A stretch of 64,000 bases of DNA from Grammothele lineata (lineage: Eukaryota; Basidiomycota; Agaricomycetes; Polyporales; Polyporaceae), in the NCBI GenBank assembly GCA_002150815.3, contig NDFF03000001.1:868001-932000 (forward strand), given 5' to 3'. Below the pieces are notes generated by a model. It saw only the letters and a program-made list of their open reading frames with translations, searched no databases and had not been told where the DNA came from. The position numbers and the translations under genes are program-made. Positions 1-9,617 of the stretch are shown one piece after another (the first letter of the stretch is position 1; every line of letters begins with the position of its first letter).

Positions 1-1686
1 GAAACACCCATACTGCCGCCACTTGCCCGTCACACCCGCCCAGTCCTCAGGCGGCCGCTGCGCCGCCCCGACGGCCGAGTACGCGCGGAGCGCCTCGAGC
101 TGGAAGAGCGGCCTCTTGTAGAACCCGAGGCTCGCGAGCTGGATCTCGCGCAGCTTCAGGCCGACGACGTTCAGCACGTGCTCGACCGCCTCCCAGTCCG
201 CGAGCAGCGTGCGCCCGTCCGCGCGCGCGACGCGGTACGGGCCCCAGAGCGTCGCGGCGCGGTAGCGCCGCATGTCGTACACGAACGCGCGGCTCGTGCG
301 CCGCAGCTGGGCGAGGCGCGCGCGGTCGTCGGGGGTTCGAGGGGACACGTACGATAGGGCGACGTATGCGCGGAGGCGGGAGCGGAGTTGGTGGGCGTGC
401 TGTTGGTCCTCAGGGAGGCAGCGCAGGTCGAGGCCGCTTGTCTGGATCGAGCGCGCGCCCGCGGCCTGTCTGTTTGCGTCTCTCGAGGTCGAGGCAGTGG
501 GGGCGTCCGCCGCGTCTTCCTCCTCCATGTCCTCCCACTCTTCTTGTTCCACGTCCTCTTCTGCATTCACCACATCCTCCTCGCTTGGCTCTGCGTCTTC
601 CTCTGCGGTCTCTCCATCCTCTTCCGTGTCCTCCGCGTTCTCCTCACCTTCTTCATCGTCTGCATTATCACGCTCTGCGGCAATAGCGGCGTGGAGAAGC
701 GCGTAGATAAAAGGCATCTCACGCGGGCCCTCCGGGTCCGGCGACGGCGGTGGCGGCTCGCGCTCCATTGTCCAGGCAGGCACGACATCCAGGACGCGCG
801 TCTTCCGGAGGACACGGTCCAGCCAGACGAGGTTCTCCGATCGCGGGGATTCCTCCTCGAATCCGAGGTCGGCTTTGGTAATCGAGCTTGCGCTCAACGC
901 CGGGGGGTCCTGGGGTATCCCGTGAAGGGGCGTGGGCGGGCGCGACGTCTCGGCGCCCTCGTCCTCGGGCCCACCTACACCCGCGCCCTCCCGCTCTCCA
1001 GCGGCCACCGGGCGCGCGCTGTCGACGGCGGCGAGGAAGGCTTCGTACGCGAACTGGAGGAGCGTAGGGTCGCGCGTGTCCGAATTGGCGATGAGCTCCG
1101 CCTGCGTGCGCCGCTGGACCTCGGCCCTCCATTGCACTTGGGCGGCGGTCGTGCCATTGCTGGAACCGGAGCTAGTGCTAGTGCCGCCGGGGCTGCTTGT
1201 GCTTGTGCTTGCGGAGCTCGTGCCTTCGGCGACCCCGGGCGTCTCGGTAGATACAGTGGGGCGGCACGAGGACGAAGCGCGCCGCTCCCGGCTCAGCCGT
1301 AGGAGGGTCTCCCGCTGGTCCTTGGGGATCGGGGCGGCCGCGCGGATGTCGTCGTACGGGCGGTTGAGGTAGAGCTCGCGCCAGAGGAACTGGTCGTCGG
1401 CCTCGTACACGAGCCTTCGCGCGAAACGGCAGGTACGAGCGAAGCGCTGAGAGCGGGGCGATCATCGATCGGGTGAGTGCGTGCGTCCGCCTGAGGGGAC
1501 TAGGATGAGAGCACGTACGGAGACATCGCGGGGGTCGCTGAAGGTCAAGATGCGCTCGACTACGTCTCTTGGGAGTGACGGCACGGAGATGGAGGCGCCA
1601 GGGACAGACATCATCATAAGTGTGCCGGTGCCAGCGTTGGGCACTGCATAGGCTGGGGCGGCGACGACAACATCGACGGGGTTCAT
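1..1686 (-). CDS. F-box protein, 3' end beyond the window
   Basis: Predicted substrate adaptor of an SCF ubiquitin ligase. Exons (minus) are 1519-1686 and <1-1446, with a 72-bp GT-AG intron in phase 0. The start is the ATG at 1686, about 40 residues before the F-box core LPRDVVERILTFSDPRDVS. The intron falls inside the F-box; after it come aromatic and basic residues typical of the second half of the box (RFARTCRFARRL). At least 538 residues are present and the frame is open to base 1. A strongly acidic Glu/Asp tract lies about two thirds of the way in (near positions 540-670), and a Ser/Thr/Gly linker lies near 1150-1230. No repeat domain that would name a substrate is visible. The C-terminus lies outside the window. 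The F-box call is firm; the target is unknown. Confidence 0.8.
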
Positions 1687-4600
1687 CGTGGTCAATATGC
1701 AAGAGGCACTCTGGGAGCACCGGCTTCGCAGGTGGCTCCTGGCATCGTCTGATAGTGATTCACTCCTCCGAGTACGTACATAAATCGGCTCGGCCGAGGC
1801 GCCCGACGGTACTGTACGGCTGCAGCGCGTCATGGGACAACAGGAAACTGTCACGAATCGAAGGTGGGACGGGAATTTGATCTTCAGTAGACATACACGT
1901 AACACTAGTATAACGTCTTAACACGACGCCCTTATCATTACGGTGTGAACGGCCAGGACGCGGGAGAAAGAACCTACCCTTCACCCGTAACGCGCCACGC
2001 CAAAAATACAGGGACAGATTGCGCAACAAGCCTAAAAACAACAAAAATCAGCCCGCCGAAGAGCAAGCTCAGAGGCCGTAGTCGGAGTGCCGGGGTCTCA
2101 GAGCACAGTAGAAGCTAGGCTAGAACGCAGAAAAGTTGCGCCGGGTCGCACATTGTGTCAGGCCAGGGTCAGGGCGATCGCGACATTCTCTAGCTTCGTA
2201 TCGTTGGAGGGCCTTTTCTACAAGTTGATTAGGAGTGTTGTCATGTATGTGTATGGGATCAATCACGATCAAACTCTCAAGCTCGCCGTGGAGTATGCTT
2301 ATGGGCGCAAGCAGCGCTAAGGGGAGGGACCTCTGGAAAGCCAAGTATGGGCGACGCAATCACCAGAATAGAATCCACAACGCACCTTCTCCGGCAAAAA
2401 GAACATTGTGGATATCGGGAGTAGAAGAGGAATGCTGACCAGGGTTTTGCTCCCAACCTTCTCAGTCAGGCATCATGATGAATGGAATCCACACGTCGTC
2501 CCTGCGAGCCGCGAATCCCAGCGCCTTTCTACTGCTCCCGGCCGAATGGGAGTGTTGATCTCATGGAGTGCGGGTATTCCGGAAGAATTATCACCGCGAT
2601 AGTGAGGGTGCGGGACGTCTGCCATTGAGAGGGTGGTACCAAGGGAGGATAGATATCCGGATCGTGCTGGTACATCGGATTTGCTGTCGAGCTTATGGGG
2701 AATGTAGACGCCGTTTCTAATTCCGTCAAGGAACGAAGGCATCTATTAGAGTAAGTGAGCGACGCATTACGAGAGGGCACATTGCTGAACATATCGACGC
2801 AGAGCTGGGCGTTCGTAAACACGGAAAGGGTTGGCGCACTCGCAACGTCTTGAAGCCTTCCTCTCCGCTCCATCGCAATTTACTGGTAGTCACCGCCTGT
2901 GGTCGAACACGATGAGAAAGACCTTGTATACTGACACGAGCTTGGGGACAGTGGCAGCAGGATTCACAATCCCCGTATGTACACAGCATCCACCGTCAAG
3001 GTATCCCAGCGCCCCACAGCCTCCCAATGCACCGTAAGCCGGAGCATGAACCTGTGTCCGCCTGTGCCCGCCCAGGGTGGTCTGGGCTCGGAGAATTCAT
3101 GTAGCACCCACGGAGGCAGCACAGAGAAGGTCGGGTCCTAGTATCACGATGCGCTTTGCGACTTTCCTTTGACAGCGGGAGGCGGGGCCGGTTGCAGGGG
3201 GGCTATGTAGTGGTGGATAACTGGATATCCAGTAATGATGCAGCCGGTACGGGGTGGATATCCATAGGGCAGTACCCGACCGGTGTTAGAATGTGGATGG
3301 GGACACTGACAGCAGGTTCTCGTATCCCAGGGTGCATAGCCTTGTTTGTTCCTGTTTGTGGTGAGCTACCTTTCAAAGGGACGAGGAATCCGACGGTGGC
3401 ATCAACCGAATCTATCCCATCATGCACAACCAGCGGTATTCTTTGCGACGCTCGCCATGTCATTGGTGATTCTGACCGCTCATGGTCGTTTTCATGACGG
3501 TCCAAGTTCTACTTTCTACCGTTCGGGCAGCCCCAAAAGTTTCTACGACGTATGAAGTACGTCGCACATTCTACATTAGTTCAAGCAAGCTGAGTTGCAT
3601 TTGACGAGACTTTTCTCAGATCTTATAGCGTTTACTTCGAATCAGACAGGATGAAGCAGCCGACAGCGGCATGAGTACTTACGATGCTCTCTAAACAGGA
3701 GGTCAGAACAATAATGATGGTGGGCGCTTTCAAATTCTGCTCAAATCGTGTTGGCTAACCGCCGATGTGGTGAAACAGCGAAAGTCGGCGTGGGCCGGTG
3801 CACCACAGGATACTCTAATCTGTATGAGGCATCCTTCTAAGCATTTATCTCAGGAGTAATTCGCAACCGCGAGTCATGGATCTCGCACGTACCTTGACAC
3901 GACATAACACGACACGGCGCTAGCATTCCAGGGGTCTGCAATAGAAGCAATAGCTACTATGTCGTCTCTTTCTTAGATGCCATTTCGAATCCCTATCGCA
4001 TTAAAAGCATCTCTCGACCTGAGACGTGCAGTGAGCAGGAGCAACCTCCAAGGTACGCACTGTTATACTGGAAGTCTCTCATACAAGTGGTTCGATCTCA
4101 TGGTACCTTCCAGGATGATTCCAAAGCCAATCACGGGATGTGCGCCGGAAGATCCGCATCCTCATATTAGAATGTAACTCTCGCAGGCGTCGAAAACTTT
4201 GCGTCCAGGGGGCGTGGAATTCCACGGAAAGGGCGTAAATCTTCGAACCAACAGCATTGGATCGACAATCGAGGCGCATTCATCTGACACGGCTTATCTC
4301 TACGCAGCTAGTTCGTTGTCGCATTGCTCATGGATGTTGTTTGCATATTTTTTGTCCGTGGTCTGTACATGAACGTGCTCACTGATCTCGGTGGATGGTG
4401 AGTATACTTCCATTACTAACGTGATAGCTGTGTCTCTAGAGGAAGCATTGTAGGGTCTTATTACAGGGACGTTCTCGTCATCATGACAGCCTACTACCCA
4501 CCTGTGAGGTGCGTTGTAGGAACATTGATAAAAGAGAGCTGTATTGTATCTGATCACGCCTTTTTTAGATTACTACAATGCAGTGCAGAACGTAGTAAAC

Positions 4601-5366
4601 CGTCGGCATTTTCGTACTAGGAATGAACAAGCGATCACATCCGAATCAATACCAAGACTCACGACCATCCAAATAGGACATCAGAATACCTACAGATGCC
4701 CGCGGCCTCATTCATTAACCACTAATGCTTCTATGCAACGAGATCAGCACAAATGCTACGATGTGTCCCGACGCTCGTGCTGTTCACTAGTGAGAGCTTT
4801 TAGGGTCCGACGTGGGTCAAGGATATCAATGCTCAAGTTGTTGCATAACGGTCTTATACCCAACCTCAACGCTGCGTAGGGTTATGCGACAAAGAACAAT
4901 CGGGAGCGGATACGTCGGAGAAAACCCTTATGACATCGTAACTTGCTATATTCGTGCGTATGTATTCGAACCGCCATTAGCCGTGGCTAAATTTTGCTGT
5001 CCCCTGTACAGGACTTCAAAGGCTCACCGACGCTACGCGCAGTAAGATAGCACTCAACGAGCACACCAGGTCGGAGTGGTATTATACCTTACTCGCTGCC
5101 ACGGTATTCCTTATGGTTCATCTTGAACCTGTTCCCCGCGCTCGACTGTTTGCGGTGCTATAGTAGCCGCTGGGATATCCGTGGGCGATGCGAGTAAGTC
5201 CGTCTCGAACCCAGCACCGCATCTAGTATGCATGTGGTGGCCACTTTCAGGTTCGCCGATTTCCCGACCGTCTACTTAAACTGACGACAGGCTCCTCCAG
5301 ACGTTTGTCCTCATCCCGAACGCCTGCGTCCACTCTTCCCCTGAGGACGCGCTCCCATCCCATACG
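1687..5366. other. Gene-poor stretch, nothing recognised
   Basis: All six frames are broken by frequent stops and no splice-consistent chain of exons was found. Short open frames here share no motif with known families. The composition is more AT-rich than the flanking genes. I see no tRNA-like box pair and no transposase or reverse-transcriptase motif. Confidence 0.5.
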
Positions 5367-6422
5367 ATGCCTGATTTTCTGGGCGTATTTCATTCCAGCA
5401 CCGGGGGCTTCCTTGCGAACGCTCCCGGCCTCGCCACCACCGCCACCTCCGGCTCCGGCCCCAGTGCTGTGAGCGGTACTCGGCATGGTCTCCCCCGCGC
5501 CGCACCCTTCTCGGTCAACGCTGTCGATCGCCCCGGCGTCCTCTCTGGTTTTGGTCTTATGCGAGGGGCTCTCCCTGGCCTGCCACACGCTGCGCCCATC
5601 CCGACCCATGCTCCCCACCACGGCACAGTTTATGGCCAGGCCACCCTAAACGGTACCACCCGCGGTGCTATACTCGCCGTCCCGTCCGGCCCGCTACACG
5701 CTGCGCCTTTCGTAGCGACCGCTGTCGGCCGTGGTATCTCCCCTCATCACGCCCCCGCCCGTGGTGACGTTCGTGGCATCATGTCCCCCGTCTCGCCTGG
5801 CCTGCCGCACGGTCCACCGCTTCCGACCAACGCCTTCGGTCCCGAAGTCATCACCCATTCTATCGCCGTCCATGGTCTGGTCCCCGACCGCGGCCTCTGG
5901 GGCTCTGTGCCGTGCGGCGCCCTCCCTGACCCGCTGCACGCCGCGCCGCCCACGGCCATCACTGTCGGTGCTGCCGGAGATGTTCCCCCTTTGGCCGCCG
6001 TCTTCGATTCCGATGCCATTGGTACCGCCGACTTTCCTGGCCTGCATCCCTTCTTCGACAACGCTGCCGACCGTGGCACCTTTCCTCACTTCCCCGCCAC
6101 TTGTGGTACTTCCGCAGATCTCGACACTCCTCACAGACCTATATTCCACGTCCCGCCCGTCCCTGTGCCGCCGTTCCCTATCAACCCTGGTAGCACCAGT
6201 GCCGCCTCTCGCCAGGCTGCTACTAGCCTGAGTTCCACCTGCGATGTCACGTTAGGCGTGCGGACAATCCTACCCTCGAAGACAACCGTGAGGGAAGAGA
6301 TCGTTCAGGGCTTCGCTTCTCACTCACTCGGCGTAGGTGTCTATTGGCAGTGCTTATTCAAGGTAGCCTCACACCTGCCATTCCTCGTCGTTCTAGGGGC
6401 TACAGCAGACGTTGCCTCCTAA
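5367..6422 (+). CDS. Hypothetical repeat protein or open minisatellite
   Basis: A 351-residue open frame begins at an ATG and lies over a tandem repeat. The translation is rich in Pro, Gly, Ala and His. It carries about six degenerate copies of a unit that opens with G-L-P-H-A-A-P (residues near 41, 71, 108, 145, 188 and 225), mostly 37 residues apart. The last 90 residues leave the repeat and end with a hydrophobic stretch. The GC-rich repeat also keeps other frames open on both strands, so the long frame is weak evidence of coding. There is no signal peptide and no recognised domain. It may be a real low-complexity protein or only a minisatellite whose unit is a multiple of three. Confidence 0.3.
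   Translation: MPDFLGVFHSSTGGFLANAPGLATTATSGSGPSAVSGTRHGLPRAAPFSVNAVDRPGVLSGFGLMRGALPGLPHAAPIPTHAPHHGTVYGQATLNGTTRGAILAVPSGPLHAAPFVATAVGRGISPHHAPARGDVRGIMSPVSPGLPHGPPLPTNAFGPEVITHSIAVHGLVPDRGLWGSVPCGALPDPLHAAPPTAITVGAAGDVPPLAAVFDSDAIGTADFPGLHPFFDNAADRGTFPHFPATCGTSADLDTPHRPIFHVPPVPVPPFPINPGSTSAASRQAATSLSSTCDVTLGVRTILPSKTTVREEIVQGFASHSLGVGVYWQCLFKVASHLPFLVVLGATADVAS
5484..6100. repeat. Degenerate 111-bp tandem repeat, about 6 copies
   Basis: Copies start near 5488, 5576, 5687, 5798, 5927 and 6038, and most are 111 bp apart. Each opens with a variant of GGCCTGCCACACGCTGCGCC followed by an ACC/GCC-rich middle. The copies differ at many bases, so the array is old. The unit length is divisible by three. 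Confidence 0.65.
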
Positions 6423-6551
6423 TGCAACGGTTTTATCCGTTGCGTACTACGAGAATTGTCCACGCATGACAGATCTATTAGAAGGGCGGTTCCACGATGT
6501 TCCCGACTTCCAAGAGCCTCTTCGAGTGGGTCTCGTGAGAGTACACGACGA

Positions 6552-6597
6552 TACTGTGACCCGGACTGTGACAAACGCCCATGGTTACTGTCGCCCG
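6552..6597 (+). repeat. Dispersed repeat, copy A
   Basis: About 46 bp that recur in inverted orientation at 12337-12382 with a few substitutions and small gaps. The identical core is GTGACAAACGCCCATG (6568-6583). Both copies lie beside CCGG-rich sequence. They are probably fragments of one mobile element family; the boundaries are unknown. Confidence 0.55.
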
Positions 6598-7074
6598 GAT
6601 ACCGGCCGACTCGGGCATGATTTGCAATATTAGCAGCCCGGCCGGACAGCCGCTGCATACAAGCATTGATGGCCGACCGGGCGTTGACAAGCCATAGAGG
6701 GACTTAGCTTGGGGAGTTTCCGACTTCTATGTGTGACCGGTTTCCTCAGTGTATGGGAAGACTATCCAGCCGGGGCCTGCGGCCTGCGGGCCGACCCTCC
6801 GAAGCTAAAGGGTAGCTGGACTGAGCGGCCTCCATATGTTGGAGATACATGCTACCGGGACCAATAGCCCAAGGTATGCTGGACGCCGTATTGCTCAGGC
6901 CGGATGGCACTGGCGCTTCGCGCGAACGGGTATGCGGCGGATAGAAGTGTGGGTATGCGGGGGGATATCCCGGGCGATGAAATGAAGTACACGAATGAGG
7001 AGGCATGAAAGGCTGCGCAGGCGCAAGCCTGTTCCAAGCCGCCACATTGCGGGCAGAGGTTCGAATTGGAATAC

Positions 7075-7079
7075 ATGAG
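7075..7079. repeat. Target-site duplication, left copy (ATGAG)
   Basis: The five bases ATGAG directly precede the left LTR and recur at 9613-9617 directly after the right LTR. This is the 5-bp duplication expected from LTR-retrotransposon integration. Confidence 0.9.
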
Positions 7080-7287
7080 TGTGACGGGCAAGCCCTCGAG
7101 AAGACGAGAGAACGAGGGAAAAGAGCTGCGTTGCTCGCTAGCGTACCGTAAAGACAGGCGCAGAGTATATACGAGAGATGAGGACAAGACATAGGGAGTA
7201 GTGATCGTATGCAGAGGGTCACGGGCGAGGCGTATGAAGTCGAGAGGATGACTGTACGGAATAGGCAATGGTGCCTTGCCCGTGACA
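7080..7287 (-). repeat. 3' LTR of the retrotransposon
   Basis: 208 bp, read as identical to 9405-9612. The ends form a short inverted repeat: TGTGACGGGCAAG at one end and CTTGCCCGTGACA at the other, one mismatch from perfect. It contains the same TATATA (7166-7171) as the 5' copy. Confidence 0.95.
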
Positions 7288-7300
7288 TCATCCCCTCTTC
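7288..7300 (-). promoter_or_regulatory. Polypurine tract, plus-strand primer
   Basis: On the element's sense strand the 13 bases touching the 3' LTR read GAAGAGGGGATGA, 12 of 13 being purines. This is where plus-strand DNA synthesis is primed in LTR elements. It confirms that the element reads on the minus strand. Confidence 0.75.
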
Positions 7301-8222
7301 AATGGCGAAAAACATGTGTCGAAATGAGTGAAGGGCTAAACGAAACAAGAGACTAGTTCATAAAGGCCAGTGTAGGGAGGGGGGAGGGGGATCGGAGAAG
7401 GGGGACACGAAAGACGGACATGGTGGTGACTTAGAGTGGGTGAATGGGGAGGTTGGGGGTGGTGCGCGGAATATGCAATGGAAGCAGAGTTAGGCTTTCC
7501 CATCTTGCGTGAGAAGAGGACGGGTGCGGGGCGAAGGAGGAGTGATGGAAAGTGACCAATGAGAGGGAGGGGAGCTTTCGTGGAGGTTGTCCTGCACAGA
7601 GGGGTCTGAAGAGACCGTGCTGGTAGCGGGAGTGAAGTCGAAAGCGGAATGGACCGTGGGTTCGGTGCGTGTGGTCGGAAGGGTCGACGTAAGCGTCCGA
7701 ATACGGAGACGACGTGGTGAGGTACGAAAACCGGGGATGTGGGGCGACCGAAGCCATCCGGACCCAGCCGAAGCGACGCAAGGCGACCGGAGCCATCGAG
7801 CGTGTTCAAAGATGACGTGACAGGAGAGAACTTGCCGGCGCGAGACGTTAAGACGTTGGCCGCAGGTGTAGTGGGTGCGCGCGAGGGCGCGGGACCTGGA
7901 GCGCGACAGCAGGTGAAGGGAGCTGCATGTAGGTCAGGTTGTAACGACGAAGGGTGATCGAGTGCGAGGACTCGGAGTGGTTTGTACTCGTAACTGATGT
8001 AAGAGGAACTATGGCATGAGAGCAATAATCGATGGCGTGAATTGGAACATCATGTGTGGTGAGTTCCTAACAGCAAGGCAACGAGTGACATTTGAGAACG
8101 TGATAAGATCAAAGAACGGCGAAGAAGGAGTTGTATCAACGTAAACACGGATGAATGCTGAAAGCGAAAAGTAATCGAAAAAAGAAGAGCGTACGAGGGG
8201 AGTGTGCGGGCACGCTAACGTA

Positions 8223-9311
8223 CTACAGAGTACGCGCGGCATTGCGCCTCTTCGCGGCCTCGGAGAGATTTGGGCATGCGAAGGCGTAATGGTCATCACT
8301 GCCGCAGTAGTGGCAGAGGTCGAGGTCGCGGCGGCGTTGGCGCTCTTTGTCATCAAGCCGCTTGTATACGACGCGCGACGCATCAACCTCCATTGGGACA
8401 ACGTCGGACTCGGAGGCGCTGGACGAGGCGGACGAAGAGTCGGCGGACGTTGTCGAAGTTACGAGGGGCGTGTAAGATCGGAGCGGTGGTTGGGTTGAAA
8501 GATGAGAGGAGTGGGTGGACGCGCATGAGCGCTCGAGTGCGCGGTTCGTGTGCAACTCGTTGTCGATATCGACGGCGTCCTCCGTGAGCTCGATGAAGGT
8601 AGAAGGCTGGTGACGGCGGCCACGCGCGGCAAGCGCGTTCCGAACCTCGGACTTCAGACCAGATTTGAACATGTCGATTTTCGACTGCTCAGAGAGTTCG
8701 ACGTGCGCGAGAAGGGCGACGAAACGCGCTTTGTACAGTGAGCATGGACCCGTCTGGTACAGAGTCTGCAGCTTGCGAAGGCTCGTGGCGGAGAGGTTAG
8801 GGTCGCCGAAGTGAAGACGAAATTCCTCGAAAAGTGCGCTGATATCGTGGAGGAGCGCGGGCTTGGTGAGCTCGACGGCCTTGAACCAATCCGTCGGGTC
8901 ACCGGGGCCAAGGTAAGTCGCGAAGTAGACGGCGCGGTCGTAATTGCGGGGAAGGGATAAGGCCTGCAGTGTGAAGGCAGCCGTCATCGAATGGAGAAAG
9001 GTCTCGACTTCAGCGGCGGATCCCGTGAACACGGGCGGCTCTCGGAATCGCGGGACCGGAGGCGGTTTAGGGGCAGCCGTGGCGACGCTGAGGGAGTCGA
9101 TGCGCTCCGTGAGAGTGAGGGAGCCGTTACCGAGACCTCTGACAACCTCGGACATAGTGGCTATCTGATGTGCCATCACAGCCTGGGTTTCTTGAAGAGT
9201 CCGAAGCATGCGGAGGTGTGCAAGGGCGGGGTCGGCATTGAGGTCATCGGGGTGCGCGAAGGGGTCTTGGACAGGGGCTTGCGCGGCGGTGTTGAACGGG
9301 TTGTTCGACAT
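8223..9311 (-). CDS. gag: Retrotransposon Gag polyprotein
   Basis: A 362-residue single-exon frame. Gag forms the virus-like particle in which element RNA is copied in the cytoplasm. The N-terminal 80 residues are polar and helical. The middle (about 90-235) has the look of the retrotransposon Gag family, with PVFTGSAAEVETFL, a Y.ATYL..GDP..WF segment and a helix-rich capsid-like stretch. Near the C-terminus is a CCHC zinc knuckle, CHYCGSDDHYAFAC (C-x2-C-x4-H-x4-C), preceded by basic residues, which binds RNA. The frame is intact, as expected if the element moved recently. It ends in a normal stop with no pol frame after it, so no Gag-Pol fusion can be made. The assignment is secure; lineage within Ty3/gypsy is inferred. 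Confidence 0.93.
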   Translation of the reverse strand: MSNNPFNTAAQAPVQDPFAHPDDLNADPALAHLRMLRTLQETQAVMAHQIATMSEVVRGLGNGSLTLTERIDSLSVATAAPKPPPVPRFREPPVFTGSAAEVETFLHSMTAAFTLQALSLPRNYDRAVYFATYLGPGDPTDWFKAVELTKPALLHDISALFEEFRLHFGDPNLSATSLRKLQTLYQTGPCSLYKARFVALLAHVELSEQSKIDMFKSGLKSEVRNALAARGRRHQPSTFIELTEDAVDIDNELHTNRALERSCASTHSSHLSTQPPLRSYTPLVTSTTSADSSSASSSASESDVVPMEVDASRVVYKRLDDKERQRRRDLDLCHYCGSDDHYAFACPNLSEAAKRRNAARTL

Positions 9312-9393
9312 CGTGCGCGTGACGAGTGACGGAGTGACTGAGTGACGACTGAGGCGATGAAACGCGGAAAGTCAGAAGTCGGGAAGTTGGGTG

Positions 9394-9402
9394 AGCGAGC
9401 AA
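9394..9402 (-). promoter_or_regulatory. Candidate self-priming primer-binding site
   Basis: Just inside the 5' LTR, with two bases between, the sense strand reads TTGCTCGCT. This is complementary to AGCGAGCAA inside the LTR (9456-9464). That LTR site begins about 32 bases downstream of a TATATA, where RNA should start. No TGG-initial, tRNA-complementary site is present at this position. The geometry matches self-primed elements such as Tf1. Confidence 0.6.
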
Positions 9403-9404
9403 AC

Positions 9405-9612
9405 TGTGACGGGCAAGCCCTCGAGAAGACGAGAGAACGAGGGAAAAGAGCTGCGTTGCTCGCTAGCGTACCGTAAAGACAGGCGCAGAGTATATACGAG
9501 AGATGAGGACAAGACATAGGGAGTAGTGATCGTATGCAGAGGGTCACGGGCGAGGCGTATGAAGTCGAGAGGATGACTGTACGGAATAGGCAATGGTGCC
9601 TTGCCCGTGACA
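9405..9612 (-). repeat. 5' LTR of the retrotransposon
   Basis: 208 bp, read as identical to 7080-7287. It supplies promoter and polyadenylation functions. Predicted U3 runs from 9612 to about 9465, and R starts near 9464, judged from the TATA position. Confidence 0.95.
9491..9496 (-). promoter_or_regulatory. TATA box in the 5' LTR
   Basis: TATATA on the sense strand of the element, about 32 bases upstream of AGCGAGCAA, the predicted RNA 5' end. The same box lies in the 3' LTR at 7166-7171. Confidence 0.6.
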
Positions 9613-9617
9613 ATGAG
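9613..9617. repeat. Target-site duplication, right copy (ATGAG)
   Basis: ATGAG directly after the right LTR, identical to 7075-7079. Confidence 0.9.

Larger units (their letters stand above)
7080..9612 (-). mobile_element. Complete gag-only LTR retrotransposon (2533 bp)
   Basis: The element has two 208-bp direct LTRs (7080-7287 and 9405-9612) that read as identical, each beginning TG and ending CA, flanked by ATGAG duplications. It is transcribed on the minus strand, so the 5' LTR is 9405-9612. In order it carries a 5' LTR, a primer-binding region with 9 bases complementary to the predicted RNA start, a gag gene (8223-9311), about 0.93 kb without pol, a polypurine tract and a 3' LTR. There is no protease, reverse transcriptase, RNase H or integrase in any frame, so it must be non-autonomous. 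The Gag type points to the Ty3/gypsy lineage. Identical LTRs mean recent insertion. The arrangement resembles plant TR-GAG elements. The relative that supplies the enzymes is not in this window. Confidence 0.92.

Noticed and set aside
7021..7079. tRNA-like B box (GGTTCGAATTGG)
   Set aside because: No matching T-stem, A box or acceptor stem can be formed around it.
7336..8025. 229-codon frame in the retrotransposon as a second protein
   Set aside because: Pro/Ser/His-rich composition without any protease, reverse transcriptase or integrase motif; likely chance in GC-rich DNA.
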